Position numbers and translations under genes: made by a program | Assembly (NCBI GenBank): GCA_034509425.1 | Contig: JAVTVJ010000143.1 | Coordinates: forward strand, 806,001-870,000 | Origin: Eopsaltria australis | Taxonomy: Eukaryota; Chordata; Aves; Passeriformes; Petroicidae | Length of the DNA stretch: 64,000 nucleotides | Direction: 5' to 3' | In this document: in pieces, positions 48,466-61,230 of the stretch | Position numbering within the stretch: position 1 is the stretch's first letter | Layout: the number at the start of each line of letters is the position of its first letter | The notes under the pieces: model-generated | Told to the model about the DNA's origin: nothing | The model's database searches: none | Seen by the model: only the letters and a program-made list of their open reading frames with translations

Positions 48466-50542
48466 TGAACTTCAAGAGACAGCTGTTCAAAGTAAGTGAG
48501 TAGCATCTTTTGTATCTGAGTGGTGATCTGTTCCTAGGGACAATGTCCTCTACTCCTGTGAAGCCAGCAGCCCAACTTCTCAGCTTGAGCCTATCAGTCC
48601 AAAACCTCAAATCTGAAGGATCCGTTCCTTGAGGGACATTTTTGTCAGTGTAAACATGACAGTTCTGACCATTTCTCATGTTGCTAAACAGCAGTGTACG
48701 CAAAACCAAAGTCTTAGCATTGAGACTGGAATTCTCATCAAATCATAAAAGATTTCAGACACCGAAAGTCCTGACACGCTGGGCAGCTCGCACCAGTGCG
48801 GTCCCTTTGAACTTCCCACAAAACCAGCTTTTGCAATATTACTTTTAATTTCTGGAAATATAACAGAGCAATCAGTTCCACAGTGCCTTCGGATGGGTGT
48901 TTTATCACTCTGGTGATGGGTGAAAGGGCAGGAAGCAGAGGGACAGGATGGAATTTTGAGCACAACCCAAGTCCTGCCAGGACACAGGGGAGGGACACTT
49001 TCCGAAAAAAAGAGAAGCTTTGCCATGGGGGAAGTGGACTGCCTTGCCTCCATATCCTGTGGATCCAAACTTCCCCCTGAGCGTGACATCTCTTATGAAA
49101 ATATGCATGCAGACTTCTCCAAAGTGCTTCCCGCTCCACTCTGGCAGAAGGGCCAGTTCTTGACAGTCTGAGATTTTAACAAAAAATAGGTTTAGCCCTG
49201 CCACTCAGACCGTGTTAGTGCAGTGGAAACAAGGGAAGGATCATGCCTAATATTACATTTTGGCTGGAGATTTCCTGTGGAAATCTTTGACAGGAAGAAA
49301 ATAAAGTGTTTGATGAGATGTGATGTGTCACAGAAAGTATCAGCTCTCCTGATTGCTTGAAACTGAAGATTCAAATAATGGCAAAAAAGCCCACAATGGT
49401 TCATATCACCGGGAGTGAAGTTTTTCCTTCTTTTCTCTACAGAGCCAGCATATCCTTTAGGAGAAGGATCTCAGACTAATCTTCCTCACTGTATATCTCT
49501 TAAAATACACTTGTACTTCACAAAAGCACTTTTTGGTCTTTTTCTTCTCTTTTTCTTTCTTCACATAGAAAATTGCTGTTTTATGGATCTCACTTTGGAG
49601 CATCTTACAAGGGCTTGACTCAAAAAGCATTAAAAGCCCTTCAGCAGTCTTGGCTAAAACTAATTCAAATTTTGACATGTGCTTATGTGACGGGGGTTAG
49701 TATTTCAGGTACTAGAATACTTTATAATTTATGAACCTACAAAGCCCTTGTCAGGCCTGAAATTATAGCAAAACTTCAAATTTGAGGGATTTTGTCCCAG
49801 TTTTCAAACCTGCATTGAGACAAACTCAACATTTACAATCACTCTGGGCCACCAGTAGTTTTTCAGGCACTTTTTTTTTTGTTAGGAAACATTACATGCT
49901 AGGAATTTAAACAAAGGTGATGTATCAGCAAATGACTCTCACACACCGTGATATCATCTCCCAGCCATGCAACATTTGGGAGCAGGAGTGAAGTTTGCTG
50001 CCCTTTAGCAACAGACCAACAAAGTAGACAATAGTGAAAATACCCATACCATTTAAAACACAAATGTATCTTCTCAAACCTGCCACCTCCCTTCCTTTCC
50101 CACCTCAAAAAAGATAAAACTGGACTATTTATCATCTAATAAAAGTGATGTGAAGCAGAAGGAGGTATTTGGGCAATCATTTTTGATTTAGACATGGAGG
50201 CAAATACTCAGCACCTAATTTTTCAAACATTTACTGGATGAGAGTATCACCAGGATCATCATAAGCTCAATTACAATCTGGACAAGACTTTGGGGAGTTC
50301 TTAGAAGGGCAACTGGAACTGCATGACCCCAAGGATTCTTGAAGAGGAGGAGAAAGCAAGTTCAAAGCCCTCAAGCCTGGATGCACACCCAGGAGTGTGA
50401 GCTGGTTTCACTCATCAGCCTGCATTTGATGTTTTAAACTTTTCAGACCAGGGATTGTCTCTTACTGTGTATGACATGCAAAGTACCCAAGAACAAGGGG
50501 ATTCTGATCTCTGGACATCTAAGATCTATTGTACTACCAATC

Positions 50543-50556
50543 AAAAAAAAAAAAAA
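50543..50556 (+). repeat. A14 homopolymer
   Basis: This is a pure A run with no recognisable retrocopy upstream. Confidence 0.9.
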
Positions 50557-52324
50557 TCTTTTCCTGCTTTTTCTGACATTTTGCTTCCATTTGAAACTTG
50601 AACTGGGATAAGTAGAGGTTAAGGGAAATAACACAAATAAGAAAAAAAAGCCTAACATCTTTCCCCTGTGATTTTTCATGTCTGAGTAAGTTCTGACATT
50701 AATGCCCATTAGTGGGAAATGTCTCCTCACCAGCTCTAAATTTCATTATATCTGTAGAAACTGGATTATCTTTGAAATCTCTACTCCCTTCACAAATTAG
50801 AATGGAACCAGCTAAAAAGTCATTCAGAAGGAGACAGAGGAGCAAGCAGGATCACAAGGTCATGCACAATACATATTCGCATTAAACTTATTTCCTTAGA
50901 AAACTGGCCAGTAAAACTTTGCAGAATACCTTCTCAGGTCTTGGATGCTGGCATTAGATCTGCCCTGTTTGCCTGCATCCACCACCCAAAGTGACAGGGT
51001 TATGAACATGCCCACTAATGCACATTGCAGTGAGTTGTGCCTGGTTATCTCCTTCAGAAAGAGGATCAGGCCCTTGGTCACAAAGCTGAGGTAGATGTAG
51101 AAAATAAAGAGTGGCCTTACTGAGACTGACCAAAAGTTCAATAACTAGGTATCTTGTCTCTAGCACTGACCACAAAGGGAGGAATAAAGTTCAGCAGACA
51201 TATTTGGTACTTTTCTGCAGTGTTCACTTCCAACAATTTTTACTCAGCAACTTCTTACGAATGATATTGCTACACATACAGCAATTTCTACAAATTTCTC
51301 TTCAACGAGCTTATGTTAACTTGCAATTCAGAGAAGTTTGCTGTGATATGAGGTTTTGCTGTGCTTCCTGAAGTCATGGGCCAGTTTGAAACATAGCTTT
51401 TCAGCTTGCTCACTTCTAAAGCCTTGGCAAAGAAGCAGCAGCTGCCATGCAACATCCCAAAATATTCCTCCTCTCCTGCAATACACCACAGGAGGAATAT
51501 CTCAGAGGCAGCACAGAGCAGAGCAGCTTTAACAACCCTCAAGCTGGACTGGGCTAGAAAGCATTAAACCTACACAGTCTTTCAGACACTATTTATGAAG
51601 ATGTAAAGAGGTGCTATCCTTTTGCATTTAAATTCCCTCCCTGGAGACAAACCAGAGCAGTTAAAGGATTCTCATCCCAGTGTAGTTTGCACCTACAAAG
51701 CATTTTGCTGGTACAACCAAGCTGGTGGAGACTGCGACTCCCTGCTGCACTTCAACTCACGTAACCAAGCGCGTAAACCTCGGGAGTGGAGACCTGGCTG
51801 TGATTCAGCCACAAAGCAGACAGGAGCTCCGAGCACCTACATTTGCTTTTTGCTTGTTTTCCACAAGCCTCTCCCCAGACAGGGCTCTGACCCAATTCTC
51901 ACTGAAGCCCACAAAGGCAGCCGAGCGGCTCCAGGAGCTGGATGGCACCCAGCCCTGGCTGAGTGAAATGTTATCCACTGTCTCACAGCTCCAGGCCTCC
52001 TGCCCCTGCAGCTCAAAGCCACCATGACTTCTGCATTCCCCCCCAGCTTAGCGGGATGACCAGCGCCAGCCCTGGCACAAACAAAGCTGCTCAAATCCAA
52101 TGTCACCATTCAAGCAGGGCATGATTGCCACCATCCTCTGGCACCCTGACCTCTCCCTCCCGGCCAGCCGCAAGAGCATGCCACATCTTGTGCCCACATT
52201 TTCTTTCCTAAGAAAGCCCTCAGGGGCTTCTTTGGCACAGCTCACACTGGTAGTGAACAGCTCCCTTTGGCTTCCATGTTTACATCCTTGTGGTTGTTAA
52301 TTTGAGAGAAGCCTTTTATTTTAG

Positions 52325-52342
52325 ACACACACACACACACCC
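52325..52342 (+). repeat. (AC)n microsatellite
   Basis: About eight to nine AC dinucleotides are followed by C-rich sequence. This is a simple repeat, possibly polymorphic. Confidence 0.92.
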
Positions 52343-55300
52343 CAACTCCCTCTGCAGGGGGGAGAAAATGTGACCTTTAAGATTGTTTATACCAATCAAC
52401 AAGAAGCCCTCATGCTGCTGGATTCCAAGAAACACGAGACCGTCTTGGAGATTGGAAGAGGGAGGGGAGCATGGGCAGGAGAGGGAGCAATCAAGGTCAG
52501 GAGTTCACAGACAGGATAAAGCAGAAGGCAGGAGGAGCAGGCGGAGTGGCAGGGCATGCCCTCTCCATTCAGAGGCAAGGCAAGCGCTGGCAGCTCCGTC
52601 CACCATGTGCGGCACACCAGCATCCCGGGGCATGGAGCAGGCAGCGGGAGGAATGAGCTGGTTGGGGTGGCCTTGCAGAATGAGGGTGGCCATTTCTTCC
52701 TCAGAAATCCCTCATGGGTCCTCTGCCAGCCTTGCAGCATTTCACTGAGGACCAACAGTGATCCAGGACGGGGAGAAATTATTGCAGTCCAGTTTTGTAC
52801 TCTGGTGCCCGCTGTGATGAATAAAGTGTTTTTGACAAGACAAGGAGAAAGATGAAAATATTTTCCTACTGCTGAACACAAAAGTAAATAAATAAGTAAA
52901 CAGACAAGCATTCAAATCCAGGAATTTCCTTTCGTTGCCAGCATCAGCCTTCAAGGCAGTAGCACCACAAATTTTTTCCTACCATTGTATTGAGCCAAAT
53001 GAGCAAAGGTTGTGGTTTCAGGGACCCAAACTTCAAGTGTCCTAACAGGCAGAAGAAGCACCGGCAGCTTAGGACTGGCACGAAACCCACGGGTGCCTCT
53101 TGTAAAAAATGCCAGAACTGACAGAAAGGAGGACTTACTTCAAATTCAAAGACAGTAACACCACCATCTGAGTAGGTTCAAGATTGAGTCGTTGAGGGGA
53201 GAAAGAAAAAGGGCAAAGCATCAATAAAAACCATGGGAGCACAACTGCGGTGGGATAGACTGAGATGCTGTGATACAGCACACCACTTTTGGGCAGCTGG
53301 CCCAGCTCAAGGCAGGGGTTTTCGGGACAGAGGTACATTTCTTCCTTTGAGTCCTCTCCCTAAACAACACATCACAGCGGTTGTCAAATTCAGCCCCAAG
53401 GTATCTGGCATGAAGTCAGGATTTTGACAATTTCAGTGACTTTTTTGTGGTCAGAGCTCTCTATGATTCTATATAATTACAATTACAGGGCTGCGTCTTG
53501 TTCTCATTTACACATATTTTCTCCATTGGGTTATACAATATAACCAGAGGTGGTATCTGGCCTATACATTTTATTTTTTATGTTGTCTGCCCAGATTCAT
53601 TATTTATGACCCATTAGATACATTTGTTTCTTAATTAATAAACCTCAGAAAATACTTTTAATGAAAGATTGTGCTTTTTAAACAATCATGCCACTGCTCC
53701 CCTATTAGCACTCGAGGATTAAATAAGACTGTGAGTAGTTGTTAACTAGCAAATGGTTACTGAAACACATGAGGTTTTTGTCTTCCCATTACTGAGGCTA
53801 AAGAAATGATGCTTCTACAACCACATTGATATTGCCCATCTGAGTTCTCATTTTAAGGCACATGCTGAATTTGAAACCACCACATGGATTTCTCACCCAT
53901 ACCTTCAGCAGCACTGAGCATGCTGTGAAGGAGAAAAGCAGACGGTTGTCACAGCTGGCCATGCAGACATCAAAATTAATTATCTTTTTTAAGACAATTA
54001 GTTCGTTTTTCTTGGTTTTTTTTTCTTCTTTTCCCCCTTCCCTTTCTGTTTTCTTAAGCAGTGCTACCACAGTTTTTCAGTCGGTTAACACAGGGCTTTG
54101 ACAGCATTTGGGATTTGTGTGCTAGGACAATTACCCTGTGCAAGCCCTGCACAGCTGCACTGCTGGTGGAGTGACAAATGTACTCACTTCCCTTGCTTGA
54201 ACAAACTACCAGAAGCCTGTTTATGAATACGAGCCTGGAGGTAATATTTGCAGGCTTAGGCCAGTCATGTCATCTCTGATACTTATGTCCATTGGTCTGC
54301 CAACATGCTGTCCGCAATCCAAAAGATGCTTCTGTGCTATTCCTACATTGTCTCATCAATGAAAGAGATTTGCAGGAGGGAGAGAGCTGGCCTATGAAGC
54401 CAGCACTTACTTGCTCTTCCCTGGGTCCTGTTTTCAATATAAGTGCTTGGTTTAGGTTATTGTTCCTCCTTTTTCCTCTTCATTCATTCTGGCATTCTGT
54501 CCTGCCATGCAATTTGAGCTATTCAACTCAAAGATACAAAGGATTCATGAAAATGCTTAAAGGGCAAGCTGGGCTGCTCATCGACACGAACTGTGTGTCT
54601 TATTTTATACGACCTAGGGAACAGTAGTTCCTCTGAGAAATTACTCTCCATTCAGATCCTCAGGAAATGTGTCCTGATGGGATACAAATGAGACAAATGA
54701 AATGCAGATGACTCCTTTTTGGCTACAGTTCCAAGGAAGCCCGTGCCACATGGATATCTTCGGTCAGATACCTTCTGGTTTCTTCCAGCTCAAGACTTAC
54801 TCCTACTTGCCCAGGTTTACAAGCATCACCCGTACTTCCTCTGACTGCTGCACTGCCAAGACAGACAGCAAAGGAAACCTGGCATCTCTTTCTGGGTTTG
54901 AAGGTCTCATTTTCAAAAACTTCTGAAAGTCACAGTAGTCCAGTTCCAGGAGTCAGCTCATCCTTACAAATGAAAATGCAGATTCAGCCTGCCTAAATAT
55001 TACCAAACTCCATGTAAGCAGAGTTTCCCATTTGCTGGCAACAGCTCTTCGGAAGTGCCTGTGAAGTAAGAAATACCAGGCACAGAGATTCAGCTGGAAA
55101 CCAGCGGCAATCTCGTGAATTGTCACTTCTGCTTCCCTTGCTATTTTGACTTCTCTCATAGCACTGGAAAATCAAAAGGAAACAACGTCAAGGAAAGAAC
55201 ACTCAAATAAACACAGACGTTGACACAGCAAAAAGCAGGTTCCTCCTTGTTCCCAAGACACTGAGATACCAAACCCAGAAGCATTCTCTTGCTATTCTGA

Positions 55301-55616
55301 CAGAAACATTTAAAGGAAAATTTTTCTCCATTTCATGATACTTGTCCATTTTATCACGAGACAGCATGTACCCCTATCAGAGGAATGATTGGGACAGAAA
55401 GGTCAAACATTATCTTCTCTTTCACTTATTACCCCATCCTGGTGACCCCTTTAATTCAATCATCAGGAGGAGACACCAGAAAAACTTTGTTATTGAATGA
55501 ATATTTTGTTGCAAGAACAAGGATGTCCTGCTCACACTCCCTCCTCTACCACAAAAATTACAATCCTAAAGACACCTCCTGAAAGAATCCTAACAAAACA
55601 GAATATAAGTACATCT

Positions 55617-55649
55617 TAAAAAAACAAAACAAAACAAAAAAACAAACCC
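55617..55649 (+). repeat. (AAAAC)n-like A-rich tract
   Basis: Units of A runs separated by single C form a pentamer-like simple repeat. No retroposon body is recognisable before it. Confidence 0.85.
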
Positions 55650-57885
55650 AAAGTCAGCATACTAATAAAATTTTCTCCAAAACAGAGTTTAAAATCCCCC
55701 AAAAGCAGGACCAGACTAGAGATTCCAGTGTGGAGTTCATCCCACTGTTGAGACTGAAAGCTTTTCACACAATGTAAAGATGGATAAGTTGAGTCAAACT
55801 AATGTAAAGGCAGATAGATCAGCAGTCTGGTCATGGCCAAAATCTGGTGCAGACCCTGGAAACCCAAACCCACAAAGGACTAAAGCAAAAATTCTAATGA
55901 TAAATCAAAGCTACCCGATACCTCCCAAGCTCTTTGCTTCAACTACTTTTACAGCCAGTGAAGGGGCTCAGAGCTGTACTTTCTTTGTGGCCATATTCTT
56001 AAATGGCCAGTTTAGGTAAAAGAGTTTATTATTCCCAGGCTATGATAAATATCCTAGCTGCAGCCACAGCTGTAAAGACACAGTAAGGATTATTTTGGGC
56101 ATCCATCACCCACCTGACTTGAGCTTTGTGTCTCATCACCTAAGTAGGGGGTGCAAATCTCATTATAACCACCAGAGTGAGTCACGTGTTAACTTCTGCA
56201 CATGTCCATTACATTCAAGAATAACCTCCCAGCTCCTCCTGAGGGGATGGCAGAGATACCTGGACTTCTCTCTTTGATCTGGAGAGTTCTTCCCCTACCT
56301 CCAGTTTGTCTCCAATTGCCTCCAAGGTCACACAGTCAGGACAGGGATGGCAAACCCCTCCCATCTTTGCATATGAATTTCATCTCCAATTCTCAAAAAC
56401 CACAGGCTACACATGTTTGCTGTTACTTCCAGATGTGTCCACAACTTGAAAGCAGTGATTTCAGAGAGGAAAAAACCTTTAGAGCCAGCAGAGCTAAGTC
56501 CCCTTTCTCCTCCCTTTCCTTCAGCATCGGTCCAGGTCATCTACTCAGGCAACACCAAACAGTTCCAGGGGACTCAGTAGCTCCCCAAGGAAGCGTCTGC
56601 GCGTGGACGGATTAGAGACACAATGCAGCTCCTCTTCTTCCCATCATACTTAAAGCCTCAGTCTCAGCCTACTGTCTCAGAATTTACTCCTAGAGATCCT
56701 TGGCTAAAGCCCTGCTAATGGATATCTAACAAGGAGTCATTCTGGTGTCCTTCCCCCTGCTGGAATGAAACAGACTCCTGCAGAACAATGGAAGCGATGG
56801 CACTGAGGAGGACTCGATTGCCTCGATAGATGCAGTAGCACGTACAACACTCATATATCTCACTGCCAGTGTCCTCACCCAGGCAGCCCTGGCAAAGGGC
56901 TTTGTCCTGCAGACATCTCCAGCCCTGGGTTCTTCGGTAGCCAGACTGGGGGTGCCTTGTGGTGGCCAGTCATGGGGATTGTGGTGGCAAAGCACACAAT
57001 GTCACTTCTGTGTGGTGTTTAATTGTCCCTCAGAGAGGACAGAAGGAGGAGGGAGAAAGGAGACAGCCTGACTCACACCAACACCTGGAGCATTGGCTCC
57101 AGAGCCAGAGTGCTGCTGACACGAGAAGGGTTTGTCCTGACATTTGGGAGTCCTTTTCAGAGTGGCTCTCTTCCCCATCAGCTGGTGACAGCCCACCCCC
57201 TCCACACCCTGTGCTGTGGGAAGTTAATTTAGAAGCCAACTTTGCCATCTGTGGACTACCCCATGCTGGGAAAATCCTCAGCTGGGGAGATCTGTTGTCT
57301 TTGCAGAGTGGCACAAAGAAATTAGAGCGTGGGAGAGAACAGGAACCTAAGAATCCTTCTAAGTCCCTAGCAAATTTCTCCATGCATCCCCCAGACTCCA
57401 CCTCTTCCACTCAAAGTACCTAAATGTGTCCTATAGTGATGCCTGCTGTTGACATCAGAGAAGGCTCAGAGCAGCACTCCTGCTGCTGCCCTCAGCTGAG
57501 TCATGACTCATGAACAAAGGGGATTTTGACCATTGTTATTTTATTATTTTCATTATTTCATTCATCATCTTAATTTCCTTCTCTCACTCCTGGCCAAAAG
57601 AGGAAGAAAGACTTACACACACAAAAGAAAAGGAAAAAAAAAGGAAAAATACGCCAACATGGTCCACATCTGGAAACTGATTTCCCAACCTCAGAACAAA
57701 GAGCTCTGAAATTGTGGCTCCAAATCTCCTGTTTGTGTACTCCCATTATGTAAAAAGTTCTATAATAAAATCTAATGGAGAAAAAGCCCAAAAGCAAGCA
57801 AGAATTATTTGGAATTTATTAGCGAAAAAGATCCATTTGGAAGTCCTTGTAGAAGTGTACATTGAACTTCCAAAGTTATTAAGCT

Positions 57886-57897
57886 AAAAAAAAAAAA
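57886..57897 (+). repeat. A12 homopolymer
   Basis: This is a pure A run in AT-rich surroundings. Confidence 0.85.
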
Positions 57898-58099
57898 CAA
57901 ACCAAACTGTAGGAGCATTTTGGTTCCAGAAAAGTTCTCCCTATAGATCAGGCTTGGCTTAAATCACTTCTTTAATCCCAGCTGAACTACTGTGCCATTT
58001 CTTTTACTTTCCATGTTCAGAAAAATCACTCTTTCCAAAGTTTAGTGCAATATAAGGATGAGAAAAAAACTATGGAGACACAAACAGAATGCTAAAGGG

Positions 58100-58120
58100 A
58101 AAAAAAGAAAAAAAAAAAAA
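58100..58120 (+). repeat. A-rich tract
   Basis: An A run is interrupted by one G. It is low-complexity sequence with no recognisable insertion around it. Confidence 0.85.
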
Positions 58121-59178
58121 TAATTCCAGAAATCATCATTTTTTCAGCAAGGAAAATGGGGACAAACAATTCTTAGGAGAGTTTAGGGTATTAGTCATTT
58201 TTGACAGCAGAAAGTTTCTTAGAATGGGTTAAAAATCTACTCTGACACTTTTAACAGAAAAGAATTTTGCAAGTCAAAGAAATGTTTGTGTGGGAAAAAA
58301 TATTCAAACACATTCAGTTTTTAATTTGAAAACTGTAACACCAACCATAGCATTTCAATGGAAAGAAAATGCATGCATTGTTGAGAAATGGCACAGTGCA
58401 CCCCACTGGGACAGAAAGAAAAGGATTATTAATTGAGAATTGTTGAGGAGAGGATGATTATTTGAGGGCTTCAAAAGAGGATGCTTCTCTAACCTGATTT
58501 ATCATATAGGGAGACATCCAAGAGCCATGTGTAGTTTGGCTTCCATTTCCACCTGGGTTATCCCAAATGGCAACCCAACACATCAGCACCACACTGAAAT
58601 CCAGGGCTCACATACACCATGGATTTGTCCTTCTGCTCCAAGCCAAAGTGACCTAGGAAGAGGCACCACAACTAGATGGACATGAAGGAGTCTACATTGT
58701 TCAGCAGCCTCCTGCTTATAAACTCTTTCCTCTCTCCTCTCTTTTTTTTTTGATGTTACTGTGCTTATGTTCAGTGTTGAATCATTGGACTTCTCCTTTC
58801 ATCTGGACCCTCGGGATGCATTATAGGCATGGAAAGAGAAAGGCACCACTTAATAACACTTTCCAAGTACAAGGGAGAGGAAATTCCTGGAAAATCAGGT
58901 TAAGACTGTCCAAAAAACTTCTTCGAAGAAACATGGCAAACTGTATATAGCTATTTATGGTGGAGATGGAAGCTGGACTACCCTTGAAGGCAAGCGGCTG
59001 CTGTCCAGACAGAGGTTTTAATCCTCATTCCAGTTAGGCACTGAAAACTAAACACATCATAAGTAGCTGGGGAATAAGGGCTATTCCAAATAAATAGCCT
59101 CATTATTCTGCAAGAAGTGCTGTAGCTCATATATGTTTATCTACATTTGTATTTAAAAAAAAACAAGGATCTTCAACT

Positions 59179-59201
59179 CAAATTCTGAATTGCAGAATTT
59201 G
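59179..59201. repeat. Perfect 9-bp inverted repeat
   Basis: CAAATTCTG and CAGAATTTG are separated by AATTG. A further GAATTCTG copy follows directly, so the motif is repeated as well as inverted. AT richness makes such a structure less improbable. Confidence 0.6.
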
Positions 59202-59805
59202 AATTCTGAAACTAATCTTCTTTCTCCATGCATGGAATTACTCAAATAACAACTGAATTGTTCAAAACATTTTTTGCAAAATGAACAGTGGTTTTTCTTC
59301 AAAAGAAAATAAATTTATGAGCATTTTCTCCTACCCTTCCTCAAATTTTTCTAATTTTTAAGTTAAAAAACACCCACAAACACAAGAAACTTCTCCAGCT
59401 TTGTTTTTCTTCATTTTTCCTCTGTTGTCTCCCTTTCCATGGCAGAACAGAATAAAAGCTGATGAGAAGGTGTTGGGGAAAATAAAGAATACTTTAACCA
59501 AATATTTTCATTTGTGTCTTAAAACTGGAAGTTACCAGAGCTGTTTTCTACTGCTTTTCTGAGATGGCTTTCAGTTTTTGCCTTGCTTGCATTTTACTGT
59601 CAAATGAGAAAACTGAACCTCTTTTTCTTTTTGTGCTGTGCTCAAAAGGAGGAAACACTATTAGATGAGCTTAACACAAACACACACACAATCCATGCAA
59701 GAAATTCTTGCTACCTGCAGATATGGTCATCTCTCAAACCCAGCCCAGGTGTGGTCCAAGTGCTCAGCTCACTGAATACCACATGCTATCTCTATTTCTT
59801 TTTCA

Positions 59806-59830
59806 CATTAAAATGTGAAACATTTTAATG
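59806..59830. repeat. Perfect 10-bp inverted repeat
   Basis: CATTAAAATG and CATTTTAATG are separated by the five bases TGAAA. The stem can extend outward (TTCA on the left, TGAA on the right) if one T is bulged. It is the longest perfect short hairpin I noticed. There is no miRNA-like length or other RNA gene context. Confidence 0.65.
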
Positions 59831-61061
59831 TTGAATCTCAGAGGAGCCATCAGCCTCTGTAACACATGGCCACAACCTCCTGTTGGCAGCCCTATGTCTG
59901 TTGTAGTCACCCTGCTCAGAGCAATGAAGCTTTAGCAGAGGATATGCTCAGCCTCAAGTCTCTGCACTCTTCAGTCTCCTTCTCTCTAAAGTCATAATTT
60001 CTCTAATTTATCAGCAGCTGAAACACATACTCTGTCCCCTGGTTTCCATCCCAATGATCCAAGCTAACTAGGTGAAGACAAGGTCTTGCATTTCCCCATC
60101 ACTTCCATGCACTACTGGTGTTCCTCCCAGGATGCCAGCTCTCCTCAGAGTATGGCAGCCCTCCCTGCTTTATCCCAACTGTTTCAAGAGACAATCAATT
60201 TCTCACACTCCAGGCCTTGAAATCAGGTGAAATGTACAATTTTTATTAATAGAACCATTTTCTAGCCTTCATGTGTGCTAAGGAAAACTTGGAGATAACA
60301 TCTGAATGTAGTTTCAGGCTCCCAAACCAGGCAGCAGCTGTAAAGAAGCAGGTACATATTTCAGTCTCGTGATTGTTTTCATTCAGCATCACTGTTTGTC
60401 AAGTCTTGACTCATGATTTTTGAGTGCTGCCAAGGCCAGCATTACCGACAGTGAGCTCTGAGAAGTTTTGATGATTTGCTACGCAAAATGTGGGGACTCA
60501 AGCTTGTGATGCTGAGCCTTTCAGTGCTGTGAGCAGGTCAGGTCTGTTGTGTGTCTCAGCAGAGCCCTGTCCCTGTCCCCACCCATTCTTGTCCAAGCCA
60601 GCTCTCTCCCTCAAGGACTTGTGTGGGGCACAGCAATCCTCCATGGGTGCAAAAGCAAGGCTCAGTCCTGCTCCTCAAAGGAATCCATGAGAATTTCTGC
60701 CTTTGGCATATTCATGGAGACAGGATCTTGCCCAAAACACATACCAAGGGAATAAATTCTCCAGAAATATGAATTCTCTTTGCCTCATACCAAAACATTC
60801 ATAGTAAGCCCAGGCGGCACTCCACAGCAAAACATTGGCAAGAGGAAATGCTAATAAAACACTAAGACATTAAAAAACACCAAGAAAAACTTCCCAGAAG
60901 AAACAAACATTAGAAGAATATGTTGCCCATTCAGTCAAAAATATGCTAACAAACTAATGCTGTCTCATGATGAAATTGAAATATTTACAGGAAGAGAGCA
61001 CAGAATTTTGGCTGACAAACACAAAAACTATCTTCTAGCACAACTTTTTTTTTTCTCTGTG

Positions 61062-61230
61062 CAGAACAAGGGGGAAAGGAAACAGAGGAGGGAAAGTGGG
61101 AGAATGAGAGCAGGGTGAAAGAAAGGGGACAAAAAGCAGGGGAGGAATATGGATTAGGAAACTGATAGAAAAAAAAACGAACCAAAACCAAAAAAGTAAG
61201 GGGGAAGAGAGGGCAACAGAGAGCAGAGCT
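61062..61230 (+). repeat. Long purine-rich tract
   Basis: About 170 bases are dominated by A and G, with a T run at 61044-61054 just before it. The strand asymmetry is strong and switches from pyrimidine to purine around 61060. It is low-complexity sequence, and the origin is unclear. Confidence 0.7.

Larger units (their letters stand above)
48466..56000. other. Non-coding stretch, no gene seen
   Basis: Listed items are an A14 run at 50543-50556, an AC microsatellite at 52325-52342 and an AAAAC run at 55617-55649. Long open frames near 52396-52911 occur on both strands over the same moderately GC-rich DNA and carry no domain. The interval 53455-53765 is AT-rich and simple-repeat-free and is flagged as a candidate for conservation only. 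A CR1-tail-like CTATGATTCTATA at 53461 was considered and rejected. Confidence 0.65.

Noticed and set aside
52396..52911. 171-codon minus-strand open frame and overlapping plus-strand frames
   Set aside because: No domain, opposite-strand rivals, and no conserved-looking exon boundaries.
53455..53480. CR1 tail (CTATGATTCTATA)
   Set aside because: The upstream sequence does not match any CR1 3' region, so the short match is probably chance.
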